A stretch of 64,000 bases of DNA from Escallonia rubra (Eukaryota; Streptophyta; Magnoliopsida; Escalloniales; Escalloniaceae). The translations under genes were made by a program, and so were the position numbers. Below the pieces are notes generated by a model. It had not been told where the DNA came from and did not search any database. It was given only the letters and a program-made list of their open reading frames with translations. Where the stretch lies: assembly GCA_033065855.1 (NCBI GenBank), contig JAVXUO010000150.1, forward strand, positions 100,001 through 164,000, written 5' to 3'. Position 1 is the stretch's first letter. Every line of letters begins with the position of its first letter. Below, one piece after another: positions 1-38,988 of the stretch.

Positions 1-1999
1 CTCGCATAATATTGAAAAGCACCCAAATCAATTTTTTCCTCCCCTTTATCTGATTGATAGCTTTGTGGGTTTGACCTCCCCTTTATGTTAGTCTCATGGT
101 CGCAAGTCTACTTGATTTATTAGTTCAGTTTTTGTTTTTCCCTTCCTTTTATTTTATTTTGCATTCATCCCCTGTGCATTTTCCTTTCCTTTTGTTGAAC
201 CTTCCATAATTTGACGCGGTGCTCTGTTTGTGAGGAAAATAATGTACATAATAATATGGATAGTCCAGCTAATTAGATCTGTATAGATTAGTAAGGAAAT
301 GGTACAAAAAAAACCCTGAGGCATGTTGCGGTGATTCCGGCGGGTTAGCTTTTTGTTTTTCGCAGATGCCTCTCCTCTTCATCAGTCTGTGAGTCCTCGA
401 GTTAACATTTAGAGCTACCCAAGCTTGAGAGACTGTCATATTCCTCTGATGCATCTTTTTAGCTGGATATTTCGAACTTTGGTGCCTTGAATTTAATTTT
501 TCTACATCAAGTGGATGGCTCCAAAGTCAGTTGTCGTATATCCTGTGGCACAATTGCGAGAGATTCTTGCTGTATAAGATTGCTAAAATCCAATGTTATT
601 GGCATTGCATAATTGTCATGTATGTTTAGGATTAGGTCCCTATGCATTTAAGCCATGGTGTGGAAGATAATCAGATTGGAGGATTCATTATAAGAATTGA
701 TTAAGTTTCTTTGATCATAAGGCATCATCAGATTCTCTATACTACGGATTTTTTTTCCAAACTATCAAATCTTAGTTCCGAGTAAGCCTCCATTTCTTTG
801 GCAAGTCTATGGTGTTCAATGCGTCGAGGGATTGTTGGGGCATGGCGTGGGTCTTGTTGGTATCCAAGGTATTGTCTTCAGTCACAGCGCCGACTTTGTC
901 CAGTGATTTACTGCCGAGGATGTTGGAGGGTGTTGGTTGGTAAATTGTTTGGGCCGTGTTAAAAGGTGGTAAGGAAATAAGGTTAAAGTTTTCTAGTTGA
1001 GGTCCAATGGGTGGTTGCCTAATTGCAAAAGATGGAAATAAAACTTAATGCCCCACTTGCATCATCTTGCCAATTGCGACCACCTGATCATTCTCATTCT
1101 CATTGACCATGCATGCAATTTCTTCGATGTTATGAGGTTGTTCATCATCCTCTATTATAGTTTTGATCCCATTAATTTTCACAGACAGTTGGTTCTTAAC
1201 TCCATGCAACACAGCCTTTACAACGTGTTGGTGTTCTGCAACCTCTGACTTGTCGTTGTCAGGTTTTATTATGGGACACGATTAATGACTTTCAGGCCTT
1301 ATTGAACTTGTAAGTATCAAAGGGTTCCTCATTGCTCGATGCAAGCAAAGGATTAGGTGAAAAAACTTGAGTTGGAGCATCACAGTCCTCGTATCCAGGA
1401 ACAGGTCTTCCAGCATGCTTGCACCAGGGTGGAAGCATGCTGGACCAGGCTCTCTACCTTTCGCAGAACCAACACAGTAACTATAAACAAGGACAACAAC
1501 CTTATCTCGAAATACCAAAAAAACATAACAAAATAAACCAAAAAAGAAAAAAAAATCATACACGAGACACACAAAAGAAGAGAGAACGACAACAATAGCC
1601 AAAAACACAGGAAGCCAAAACAGGAAACACACAAACATGATAACTTGATAACCAACGGCCGTCACTCGGCTGCACCTTTTATGCACTAGTCAACCCATCA
1701 AAGTCAACCCTGCCACCGCACCACGTGCCTGAAGACCAACCCTGTCCAAGAGCAAGAACGGGCGTCCCCACCACCGACTATATACTCGAGAGCCAAAGCC
1801 ACCGCAGGACTCCAACACCTATAATAGATTCACCACCAATTTGTGGCTCAATCAAGACATCCACAACTGTGCACCTCACTGTCGATCACCACCACTCAAA
1901 ACACACCTCACTAACATCACCCCAAAAACCACCAATCCAACCCACGCCCCAACACCATGCTAGCTGCACCCAAGAAACCCTCGCAGTCAACACGCCTTC
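1..1999. other. intergenic sequence, no gene recognised
   Basis: I see no supportable gene here. Several short open frames exist but none has recognisable domains. The part from about 1725 to 2000 is rich in Pro, Thr and His codons on the plus strand and abuts the truncated LINE. It could be leftover linker of that LINE (the region between its nucleic-acid-binding ORF and ORF2), but that is only a guess. A short inverted repeat sits at 1410-1443. Confidence 0.4.
1410..1443. repeat. 11-bp inverted repeat (hairpin)
   Basis: The arm CCAGCATGCTT at 1410-1420 is the exact reverse complement of AAGCATGCTGG at 1433-1443, with a 12-base loop. Each arm also contains the palindrome GCATGC. No neighbouring gene explains it. 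Confidence 0.7.
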
Positions 2000-4504
2000 C
2001 AAGAAAAATCAGTCTCTTACCAAATTTTAGTGAACGGATCGCCTTCATCAGTTTTCAAACCTACTTGCGGGTTACGCCAGGGAGATCCGATTTCCCCATA
2101 TCTCTTCATCCTCTGTGCAGAAGCTCTATCTGCAGCATTGAACTTAGCTAAGTCACATGGAGTCATCAATGGCATAAAAGCAGGACCTCGCAGCCCTCCA
2201 ATCAACCATTTATTTTTTGCTGATGACACCTTGATCTTTTCAGAGCTAAACTCCATGTCTTGCAAAGCTATCAAAAAGCTTTTAGACATTTATTGTGGAG
2301 CCTCAGGACAATTGATCAACCATAAAAAATCAGCCATCACCTTAAGTCCATCATCCACCCTTATACTCTATCAGCATGTCTCCAAATACTTAGGCTTCAA
2401 AATTTTGGACTCCTTTGGCAAATATCTGGGTGGTACGCTGGATATCGTTACACACCGGAAAGAATTTTTTCATCAGCTTATTGAAAAGCTTCGCAAAAAA
2501 TGCGCTGGATGGAAAAGTATCCTTCTCAACAAAGCTGGACGTGCAACTCTTATTCAATCGACCCTCTCGGCTCTTCTTATATACCACATGCAGGTATATC
2601 TTTTCCCTAAATACGTTTGTAAACAGATTAACTCTGTTATTTCCAACTTCTGGTGGTCAGGGGAAGATAATCGAAAAGGTATGCATTGGATCAATTGGCA
2701 TTCCCTCTGTGCCCCCAAAGTAAGGGGTGGTCTTGGCTTTAAGGACACACATCTCTTCAACTTGGCTTTACTAGCCAAATCAAGTTGGAAAATTCTGACG
2801 GACCCGGACTGCCTTCTTTCCAGAGTCCTGACCGGCAAGTATTGTATCCGCCAAGTTTTCGAAGACTGCCCTGCCATTGGTAACTTTTCTTGGGGTTGGA
2901 GGAGTATTCTTGCGGGTCGCCAAGTCTTAAATCATGGACTCCGATGGCAAGTAGGTACAGGGTCCAAAATATCTATTTGGTCTGATGATTGGATTCCAGG
3001 CCTGGGCGAGAATCTGGATCACATTTTGGATATTCAAAATCTTCGACCTAATCATCCTACTTTGGTGAAAGATCTTATCACCCAAAACTCATGGAATACT
3101 GCTTTGGTTAGGGAACTCTTCCCGCCTCACATAGCCACCAAAATCCTCGCTATTTACCTTTCCAAACATCCTTTGGCTGACCAAAAATTATGGAAACCTA
3201 CTCGATCTGGCAACTTCTCTGTTCTCTCTGCCTATAACCTTCTATATTCCAACTCCCACAATGAACGAGTGGCACGAGGCCTAAGCTCAGGTGTGAATGT
3301 TATCGAACCCCCAATTTGGAACACCCTATGGTCCCTTCCCATCCCTCATAAAATTACCTTTCTCCTCTGGCAAATTCTTTGGAACCGCCTACCAACCCGA
3401 GAAAAACTACATAAACTCAAAATTATCGATTCACCGTTATGTCCCATGTGTAACTTACAGGAGGAATCTATCGATCACTTGTTCTTTCTTTGTCCTCAGG
3501 TTCGGCCTGTTTGGTATGGCGGCCCTCTAGGCGTTAAAACTGACCTTGTTAGGTCCTCCTTTAGAGTCTGGCTTATTGCTTGGCTCAACAACACTTCTCC
3601 CACCACCAAACATCTTTACTACAATTCATTCATTACTTCCACCATCTGGTTCCGGTGGTTGAACGGGAACCAACAAATCTTTCGAAACTCTAACGATAAG
3701 CCAGATTATACGATCAGACGGATCATCCTTCTGGGTGAACGCATAATCAACTACAATACCTCTCTCCGCAAAACCAAACCTACAACCAAGTATCTATCTG
3801 ATAATTCTAAATACTCTCTCATCATACAACCCAAAATCCCTCTTTGTTCTTATAACCTTTGAAATTCTATATCTATCTTCCTAGCCATCTCCTACAACAA
3901 GTCTAGCCTTAGAACTGGCATAGGCATGACCTGTACGTCTGCAATGCATAAGTGATGGGGTTCCGCTGCATTTTCTTCCTTAGCATCGGACTCTTATTCA
4001 GCAATTACGAAAGGCTTACTAACTATATCACAATGGGCCCTTTAAAAAAACCTTCTTCACATTAATGTATATACTGAACCTTCCTTATTACTTTCTCAGA
4101 TTTCTGACACTGAAAACGTTATGGACTCGGTGGCAGCCATGTTTTATGACTTTTGCTATATAATCTCTACTTTCCATTATTATAGTATTTGCAGAGCCAG
4201 TAAATCACAGCTTAAGGAGGCTACGGACCTCGCTTAGTTTGCTTGTCAAGACAGAATTGATGTCCATCAATACTGGAGTGATACTATTTTTCTATCACGT
4301 GATGCCTGCCCTTGACCCCACCAATTTTGTAAACGTTCAATGATAAATCAACACATGGGGGTCCTTTTATATGCTTTGTTTCTTCTTTTTTTTTTTTTTT
4401 ACTTTGTTAAATCATGGCCTGTCATGATTCTTTTCTTTCCTGTAATATGCTCATCACTGAGCTCTTTATCTATGCAATTCTCGATGTTATCAAAAAAAAA
4501 AAAA
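2000..4504 (+). mobile_element. 5'-truncated LINE (L1-type) with RT, zf-RVT and RNase H regions
   Basis: The element starts inside the reverse-transcriptase domain, just before the conserved GLRQGDPISPYLF motif. It passes through the catalytic FADD motif and the zf-RVT region (PLCPMC...SIDHLFFLCP). A decayed RNase H-like region follows to about 4320. It ends in a run of A at about 4491-4504, as expected for a LINE 3' tail. The missing 5' half (ORF1, endonuclease, N-terminal RT) is typical of incomplete target-primed reverse transcription. I found no convincing target-site duplication. It lies downstream of the DEG10 stop codon, on the opposite strand. Confidence 0.88.
2030..3862 (+). pseudogene. 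LINE ORF2 fragment (reverse transcriptase, C-terminal part)
   Basis: This is a long open frame of about 610 codons without its own start: the first codon is GTG, and the same frame reads on upstream to about 2000 as SVSYQILVNG. Near residue 15 is the RT motif GLRQGDPISPYLF. Near residue 64 is the FADDT catalytic motif with the Asp pair. The middle part resembles the LINE thumb/connection region (GWKSILLNKAGRATLIQS). Around residues 420-500 lies a zf-RVT domain with Cys and His ligands. The RNase H part follows the stop in decayed frames. The frame is fairly well kept, so the insertion is not very old, but it cannot encode a complete ORF2 protein. Confidence 0.85.
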
Positions 4505-5076
4505 CAACCTGACCACCATCATAACTCTGGATCACGCGCTCAACCATCGTGAACCACCATCACACAAACCACACGCACCAAATCGGAAGAAGGGAAGTTT
4601 GACCATTGGAATGTTCCCTTATGTTGACACGAGTCATTTGTGCAACCTCTTTACATGTCACTTGACTATATCCACCCCTATCATATTTGCCTGGTGATTC
4701 TCTTATCGATTGCCAAGTCTGTCACTTCGTGCCAAGGCATCATTGTGAAATACATAGAGATCCTAACTTGGGATGACAATACAGGGATTCACCCCCCACG
4801 CCATCCACATTTTACCCCATCTTTGCTCCCAGTGTTGCCCCAACTCGACCGATCACTCCAAAAACTGAAATCCAAAATCCAAAACCCAAGTACGTACCAA
4901 GCATGGTTTCCTCCCACCACATCAATCCCAAACACCATTATTGCATTTTACAATGTTATTTGGATGTATTCTGTACTAAAATTAATGTTAATACCCAAAC
5001 AAAAAACGGAGAACCACAGTTGAAATAGTTGGAATGTGAAGTGAAAAATACATGAATTGAATAGTAAGAGAAACGC
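4505..5076. other. DEG10 downstream flank
   Basis: This lies between the LINE tail and the DEG10 stop codon. It should hold the 3' untranslated region of the minus-strand gene. I see no coding exon, and I could not pick out a canonical polyadenylation signal with confidence. Confidence 0.4.
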
Positions 5077-32361
<27,285 letters not shown>

Positions 32362-32570
32362 GATTGGTTCTCCGCCCCACCGCCACCAGTAGATGGAAGT
32401 GAAGTTTGTTCGAGAGAGTAAGCACAACTAAATCATCATGTTCCCTTCCCAACGATTACGGTAAGAGAGAAGGGTTGGGTTGGGTTAGGGTTTAAAGCGC
32501 TACGGCAGCCTTAAACCCATAGATAATATAATAGTCCGAGAAACAGGGGGGGGTCAACAAGCTCAAAAAG
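32362..32570 (-). promoter_or_regulatory. DEG10 5' UTR and proximal promoter, with telo-box
   Basis: On the minus strand an AAACCCTAA telo-box lies at 32493-32485, about 125 bp upstream of the ATG, next to a run of AACCCAACCC. Such motifs are common in plant housekeeping and mitochondrial-protein gene promoters. No strong TATA box is evident. Only about 210 bp separates the ATG from the inverted-repeat element upstream, so that element may overlap the working promoter. Confidence 0.5.
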
Positions 32571-33464
32571 TAAGGGCTGTACGCTTACGAGATTTTTTTC
32601 TGTATTTTGTATTCTGTTTTTGTTTTCTAGAATTTAGTATTCAGTTCGAAAATCATATCGTGTACTTTTATGTTTTTCTGTATTTATTTTTTCAATTTTT
32701 CCTGTACGTTTACTGTTTTTATTTTCGTTTTTACCAACTTATTTTCGCTAAGGGGCGACGCAGCAGCTCGACATCGGAACTTTCTTTGTCCTCCACAGCG
32801 GAACAAGCTGATCAGGTCCATCAGCGCCGTCGGAAGACTTGCTTGTTTTCCTCTTCTGGGTCCTGGTCCTCTTCTTCTTCTTCTTCTTCACCGTTGCAGG
32901 TCAACGTTCGCAACAAGGTTGCTGCCGCCACAACACTCCATAGTTGCCGACAACAGAATCGGTCAATCCCATCACTGCTGAAATTGCAACACCATTGTGA
33001 GGGGCCAGCCACCACGAGGGACACCGCGAGCAGCACCTCTATTCACCACGGCCATCGTAGAGTCGTCGTCACCGAAAGATGCCCTAACAGCGCTGCCGCC
33101 CAAAGGTTGAAGCCTTAACGGCTGGTCGTCCACTGCCGGCAAGAGGCCGGTGCACCGGAAACCAACGGGCTGCCACCCATCCAGAGATCTATGCCGGTGA
33201 CGCTTTGAAGGACGGCCAAACCCATCTATCATCAGAGAGAGAGAGAGAGAGAGAGCTAGCCGGCAGAGAAAGGAGACAGCTCTGACAAGAGAATACAAAT
33301 TGTGGAAAAAGGTGAAAACACCCGGTGTTTTCCCTATTTTCGCTACTGTTTGGATAATTGGATCCAAAACGAATACCGAAAATGATAAAATTACGCGAAA
33401 AAGAGCATCTTTTTATCATCATTACAAAAAACAGAAACAGAATTTTGTAAGCTTACGGGCCCTA
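32571..33464. mobile_element. putative terminal-inverted-repeat DNA element upstream of DEG10
   Basis: The left end TAAGGGCTGTACGCTTACGA and the reverse complement of the right end TAGGGCCCGTAAGCTTACAA are similar. Both continue into a T-rich CTGTTTTTG-type stretch, giving degenerate TIRs of roughly 40 bp. The interior is less AT-rich and includes a (GA)n tract at about 33235-33254. I could not find a clean target duplication, so the family (hAT or MULE) is open. Confidence 0.55.
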
Positions 33465-33599
33465 AATTATGCCACCTACTATGACACTCCAAGAAAAATA
33501 CTCCTCCGTATTAACTTGACCCACCGCAGCAGAGTCACCGGTGTGGTTTTTAACGCTTGCGAGTTGCTAGGCTCTCTTCGGTAACCTTTCTGTTTTCTG

Positions 33600-33960
33600 T
33601 ATTTTTCCAATTTTATAAATAGGAGAAAAAAATATATTTGGCACACAGTTTTTCAGTTTTGAACACTAATTTTTAAAACATGACTGTTTTGAAAACTCCA
33701 AAAAAGAGTTTTCAGTCTTCAGTTTTGTTTTTTATTTTGAGACCAACACCACGAGTTTTTTCCCTAAATAATATAAATTAAAATTTTAATAACCTGTTTA
33801 CCCTATTTTCAAACTTATTTACTCGCATACCACCTTTTGGAAAATCGTGGTTCAAAACCACGACTTTAGAGTTAAAAACGTTCTTTGAAAACACGTTTTC
33901 TACTTTTGTTTTTCCGTTTTAGCCTCATTTCTCAAAATCCAACAAAACTTAACAAAATAA
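33600..33960. repeat. copy of the hairpin-module repeat family (inverted relative to 63.7-63.9 kb)
   Basis: The stretch at about 33746-33835 (CCCTAAATAATATAAATTAA...) is the reverse complement of about 63820-63915. It is followed by the hairpin AATCGTGGTTCAAAACCACG, the same module that forms the arrays at 58.7 and 62 kb. Confidence 0.7.
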
Positions 33961-34139
33961 AACAAACGGTAAAAAAAAAAGGGCGCACGTTAGAACTCTG
34001 CCTTCTAGGAGTCGAATTCCTTTTTCCCTCCTTCTTCCTTCCTTGTTCCTCCTTCATCAGCCCTTGCTCACGACTGGGCCACACATGTGAGTTCTCTTCT
34101 TTATCCTTTCTTTCTGTTTTCTTCCTTCTTGCTTTTTGC

Positions 34140-34511
34140 TTCTGCGTCTTCCATTAACATCAGTGCTGGGTATTCCAATTTTCGGATTAGGGCAAAAGTT
34201 CAAGCTCATTGGGCAATTAGGGCAAAATTTGGGAGGTCCAGTCAAGCAACATCTGTGGATCCTCCCAATTTAGCAACGTGAGTCCTCCTCTCTGTTTTTC
34301 TTTGTACCAATTTCACAGGTTGTTACTATCATGGTTATTGAACTTTGGAAATTGTATTCAACAAGTTCCTGAGCTCGTATGGTGTAGGAGAAGATGGTTT
34401 GATAAGGTCTATTGAAACGAGATCAATCTTAATTTTGGTTCTAAGTACAAGACCATGTGTATAGGATTCCTTATATGATATGCCCTGTGTGTGTAAGATG
34501 ATAGGCAAGTG

Positions 34512-34553
<42 letters not shown>

Positions 34554-34833
34554 TTTAACCCTGATTTCATTTTTAGGTTGCCAACCTCAACCTATATGCT
34601 GTTGCGCTGGTCGTCTTCAGTGTCGTCTGCACAGTAGAATCACCTATGATGTTGAAGATCAGGTATTTAGTGAAATTATATGTTTCGTATCTTGGAATTT
34701 CGTATTTGCCTGGTGGTGGTCTTATCTGATACGCAAATGAACAGACTGATGGAGAGCATTCTCATCAATTGCTATTGGATGGTGCTCTATCAGCATATTT
34801 CATCTTGGAACTAAAGAGCCAAGGTTCGCCACA
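34140..34833 (+). other. exon-like islands of an unrecognised gene or pseudogene
   Basis: Three stretches look like exons. The first is 34160-34280, a basic frame (RIRAKVQAHWAIRAKFGRSS) before a GTGAGT donor. The second is about 34577-34661, after a TTTTTAG acceptor, ending CAG/GTATTT (RITYDVEDQ in one frame). The third is about 34745-34832, after an ACAG acceptor (TDGEHSHQLLLDGALSAYF), ending AAG/GTTCGC. A (TA)n microsatellite lies in the first gap. The phases between the first two do not fit cleanly, and I found no later exon. It may be the broken start of a gene whose remainder is lost. Confidence 0.35.
34517..34552. repeat. (TA)n microsatellite
   Basis: A pure TA run of about 35 bp. Confidence 0.95.
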
Positions 34834-36033
34834 AATTCTTACTCTTTACTTCTAGTTTATTGACGGGGTGCTATGTTTTCTATTTTATTTTTTATCTTTT
34901 TGATGCACAAATTTTCGTCATGCCTTACTTTTAAGTCAGGTTTCCTTTCTTCCCTTTTCTGCTGTTTACTTCCGTTTGCTTGAAGAGGAGTAGACTTGAA
35001 TGTGAGCATGTACTTTTGAAGAGGAATTCAGTCAAGTTTAAAATGCATGTAATTTAAGCAGGTAATGAACCCACATTTTGCATTTTGATTAGAATTAAAG
35101 GTTAAGAAACAAAAAAGTACATATTGAAGCTTTTAAGTTTGGAAGTTGTACTACAAAGCTGCCTTAACATGTCAATCCTCTAGGCTTTATATAGGCTGTA
35201 TACTGATGTAGATATCAGTCCGACAGCCATGTTAAATGCACCAGCCAAATGCCTAATTATGAAGTCACTTAACTGCCTAAGTACATCTCCAAAACACCTA
35301 ATTTATTTCATAGCAACAACCACCATCAGAAAAAGAACTTCCTAGAAGGCTGCAAAATGAAACAACAAAAGAACTTGAAAAACTTCTAATAGTCCTACAT
35401 CAGCCTCTTAACAAAACACTTTTGTTGTGCGCGTGTTAGGGATTGTCGTACTGATGTTCCAATGCCCTGTGTCTATTTCTTTTTACCAGTAGTCTTCACC
35501 TTGGATCTCATATTGAAGGAATACGAACGGGTGAGAAATTTTGTTGGTTAGGCCTGAGACCTCGAAATCGTGTTACCTATACGAAACTAGGCTTCATTAA
35601 TGGGGAATGTGGTAAAACATGTATTTGACAAAATAATGGGAAACTTATGTAGGATAGCTAAAATTCAGCCATGGTTTTTAGGATAGGCAACTGTGAAACT
35701 ACATGCTCAAAACTTAGAAAGAAAGGATAGAACAATAAACGAACTCATTTATAGGACCTCAAAGAAGCACCAATAGGACACACATAGAAGGGAAGTCCAA
35801 AACTAACGTAGATGGAAATTTTTAAGAAAGATACTGCAGTTTGGGGTTAAACATAGTACTCTTCATACAAAACAATCTGATGTAGCTACCCAAAGAGTTG
35901 AGATAATGGCCTTTTTGAGCTATTATGAGGTACTAACTATTGAGGAAGCCATGTCTCATATGGAGTAGGAGCAAGTTTATGCTGTAACCTATAAGTTACG
36001 GATATATGTATTGAGACCGTTTGATTATGAATA
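34834..36033. other. intergenic, nothing recognised
   Basis: AT-rich sequence with no supportable coding frame or element ends. Confidence 0.4.
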
Positions 36034-36041
36034 TTTGATGG

Positions 36042-36182
36042 GGAGTGTCTATTTCCACACCCACAAATGCTTGTCCACCTCATTAGTCACTAAAAAGCCT
36101 AGTATTACGTCACTAATTCACTTATTGGCGACAAAATGAGGGTGCGGAAAAGCATTATAGGATGTGGAAATAAATGCTCTCC
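36042..36182. mobile_element. small MITE (about 141 bp)
   Basis: The ends GGAGTGTCTATTTCCACA and, reversed, GGAGAGCATTTATTTCCACA are inverted repeats that stay similar for about 40 bp. TTTGATGG (36034-36041) and TTTGGTGG (36184-36191) look like an 8-bp target duplication with one mismatch, which would point to a hAT-type MITE. Confidence 0.65.
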
Positions 36183-36191
36183 GTTTGGTGG

Positions 36192-38525
36192 CTATTATAA
36201 TGAAGCGACGTAGATTTGAAGAAATAAGAATTAGTTTCTACAACTCATTTTACGGATTTTTATCATATTACGATCATGCTTTCTATTTTGGTGGCCCTAC
36301 TTACAAAAGTTCCATAGATTTGTGATCCCGGAATTTGGAAGAAACTTAACAGCTTCTTTAGAATCTTATCACATTGAAGTTTCTAAAACTATCCTTAGGA
36401 TAGATACAAAAAAAAAAAAAAAAAAGGAGAAATTTACAGCTGGAATAAGAAACCTCCAAGGGAAGGAGAACCTTTAATGCTTTCCACTTCTGACCTGAGT
36501 ACATTAGTGGGATAGACACGCACTGACTGATAGGACAAAAAAGAAATATCTGTTGTTTAGTACGTTAATCATTGAAAGCAGCAATTCATACGTTATTGGT
36601 ACCTAAGAAGAGACCAAAATTTATAGGTTAGATTTAATACCTGGCCATAGGTTTGCAGCTGCATTAGTGCAATGAAAAGATTTTTGTCACTATTTATGGC
36701 CATGTTAATACGGGCTAATTATATTAAAGTGTTGTAAAAAGGAAAGTACTGACCATATATGGCTCAAGAGAATCATATCCAAGAACAACGTATCAACTAG
36801 TCTTCCTTCAAATGCTAGAAAAGAAAACATTATTAAGAAGATGCATTCATGGGAAAGAAAAGGGCATTATATACCATCTTTGTCGGCAACATACAGGGAA
36901 GTGATGGTGCAACTGTAGTTAGAGACCTTTACCTGCATGGTGCCATTGTTCAGCACAAAGAGCTGTGCCACCCCACCACGACACACTGGACAGCAAACCC
37001 ACACACACACAGAGAAACACTCACACACACAACCCACCTTCGTTGGCTCTGTTTTTGGTACCAAGACAGGTGCTCTGTTTTTTGTTCTTTTCTATTGTAT
37101 CTTTTCGTAATCGCTAAGTACGATCAACAACGTACTACTTGCAGTAATGAAGTTCAACATGGAATAGACAAACACAAAAGAACACATGAGAACTCAATGG
37201 TGTAAAAGTGTGAAGCAAGAGAAAAGGTTGCACATACCTTAGTTGGAGTGACGCCAGTTATGTTTCTTGTTTCTATTCTTTTGTTCTGTTACAGGTTCTG
37301 TTTTTACATAGTGATACAGTGATAGCCGGAAAGTTGGTGGTTGGGAGATCATGGGTGACATGGTTGAGATTATGGGGTAAGGTGGTTATAACCGATTATG
37401 AATAGAAACTATTTTTTGTATTTTAAATATAGGAGACATAAATTTCCAGCCAATTACATGCTAACACTTGTATAAGATTAAATTATAAAATGAGAAATTG
37501 TTAGAAAAAGGGATTTGGGGTGTGGAAGGCAAAGAAGGTGCCAATCGAATCCTATTATATATATAGATTCGGAAGTTGAGTTCCTTCTAAGTTTTCTTGT
37601 TAGCGTGGGGTGGAGGGTGAGGGTGTCTTCATGGCTACTTTTCTCCCCTTCCTCTCTTATTTCCTCTTCGCATTCTTTTTCTTCCCTATCTACGGGATAC
37701 ATTTATTCCAATTTGCTAAATCTACCTCATTCAATCTAGATTTAAGACTCAAAATCTGGAATTTTTTCAATTTGATCTAAATATTAGTTTCTTGATCAAT
37801 GTGATCTACTATGTTGTCGTTGCCGTTGTCTTCCTGTTTTCGCTGCTGAGATCCACTCATTGTCACGGGAATCTTATGGGAAGCGTTGTTCACCTTTGAT
37901 GGTTGTTTGCCACCGGGTAAGATGGTAGTAAGATGATGTTAGGGTTGTGTCACGAGGGCGTGTAGGGTTTGTTTAGTTTGTGTGGTGAGTCTTAAGGTAG
38001 TTTTGTCTAAGTTTCCCTGTGTTCCCTTATTTCTCCTCTCCCTTGCATTCCCTCTATAGTATTTAGTTGCCCTCTCTGTTAGGTTTTTCGATAGTAGTTG
38101 CCCTCTCTGTTAGGTTTTTCTATAGTTTAGGGTAGTATCTCTTACGGATTTGGTTCATGCCGGTAGTGTTTTTAAACTTTATCCATCCCTCATATCTTCC
38201 AATCTAGGCAGCTTTCCCCCCTTCCTTCTTCCTGTGCAGGTACCTTTAACGTTGTGTTTGGTGGTAATTGGTGGTTGCCGGAGGCAGCTTGTCGGTTTAG
38301 ATTGTTAGTGGTTGTGTCTGCTGGGATTTAGCATTCTAGTAGTGCTTATTTTTAGGGACTGGTTTATGTGGTGGTGCACTAGTTTTACTGCTGGTCATTT
38401 ATGACCAGCAGTGATATCGTTTGGTCGTCTTCTTTGCTGTTTTAGTGGTAGTGCAGGTGGATGGACGAACAACCATTTATTCGGCATCGTACTTAGAGGT
38501 TCTAGGGTGACAATGAGATGCAAGT
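36192..38525. other. intergenic, mostly unassigned
   Basis: It contains an A16-18 run near 36410, an AC-rich tract at about 36993-37032, and a small direct repeat (TTGCCCTCTCTGTTAGGTTT) at about 38068 and 38099. No coding gene can be supported. Confidence 0.4.
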
Positions 38526-38988
38526 TGTAACGTATCGAGCTCGAGACGTTACCGGCCATGGCTTAACAAGGTTATGGTTGCTTGGTTAATGGAATTGATG
38601 GGCTGAAAATTGAAGAACAGAGAAGGGGAATGGACGAGGAAAAGAGATAGAGAGAGAACTTCAGAAATGATAGAGAGAGAAGAGAGATTTTCTGATTCAC
38701 ATTTCACATACATTATTCCTGGTGTTTCCCCCTTTTAGGGTTGGTTACAACCGATATTCAAACAATTAGACTATGAGCGGTAAATTTGAATTTTACAGAA
38801 ATTGGTCGCTAAAGCAATTCAAACAAAAACTAAACTGGACGGCCAAAACACTGTCGTTTCCCTTTTGGCGCGTAATTCCTTCCCTCCAGCTAGTTTCTTG
38901 ATCTTAATCCTCAAAAGAACCTTCGTTTGATGTAGATGCTGAGCTAGCATCTCCCCTGTTACCACTTCCTCCGCCCCGGTATGTTACA
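38526..38988 (-). repeat. LTR of a Ty3/gypsy-type fossil (3' LTR, with polypurine tract)
   Basis: On the minus strand the LTR runs from TGTAACATACCGGGGCGG at 38988 to ...GATACGTTACA at 38526, so it has TG...CA ends within TGTAAC...GTTACA. Immediately upstream is AAGGGGTGGGGAA, a good polypurine tract. The inside has a CTCTCTCT-rich leader-like stretch, typical of plant gypsy LTRs. I found no second LTR in the window, so age cannot be judged and the element is incomplete. Confidence 0.75.

Noticed and set aside
1282-1686. 134-aa minus-strand frame rich in Phe, Leu and Val
   Set aside because: It arises from an A-rich plus strand and looks like a fake membrane protein; no family features.
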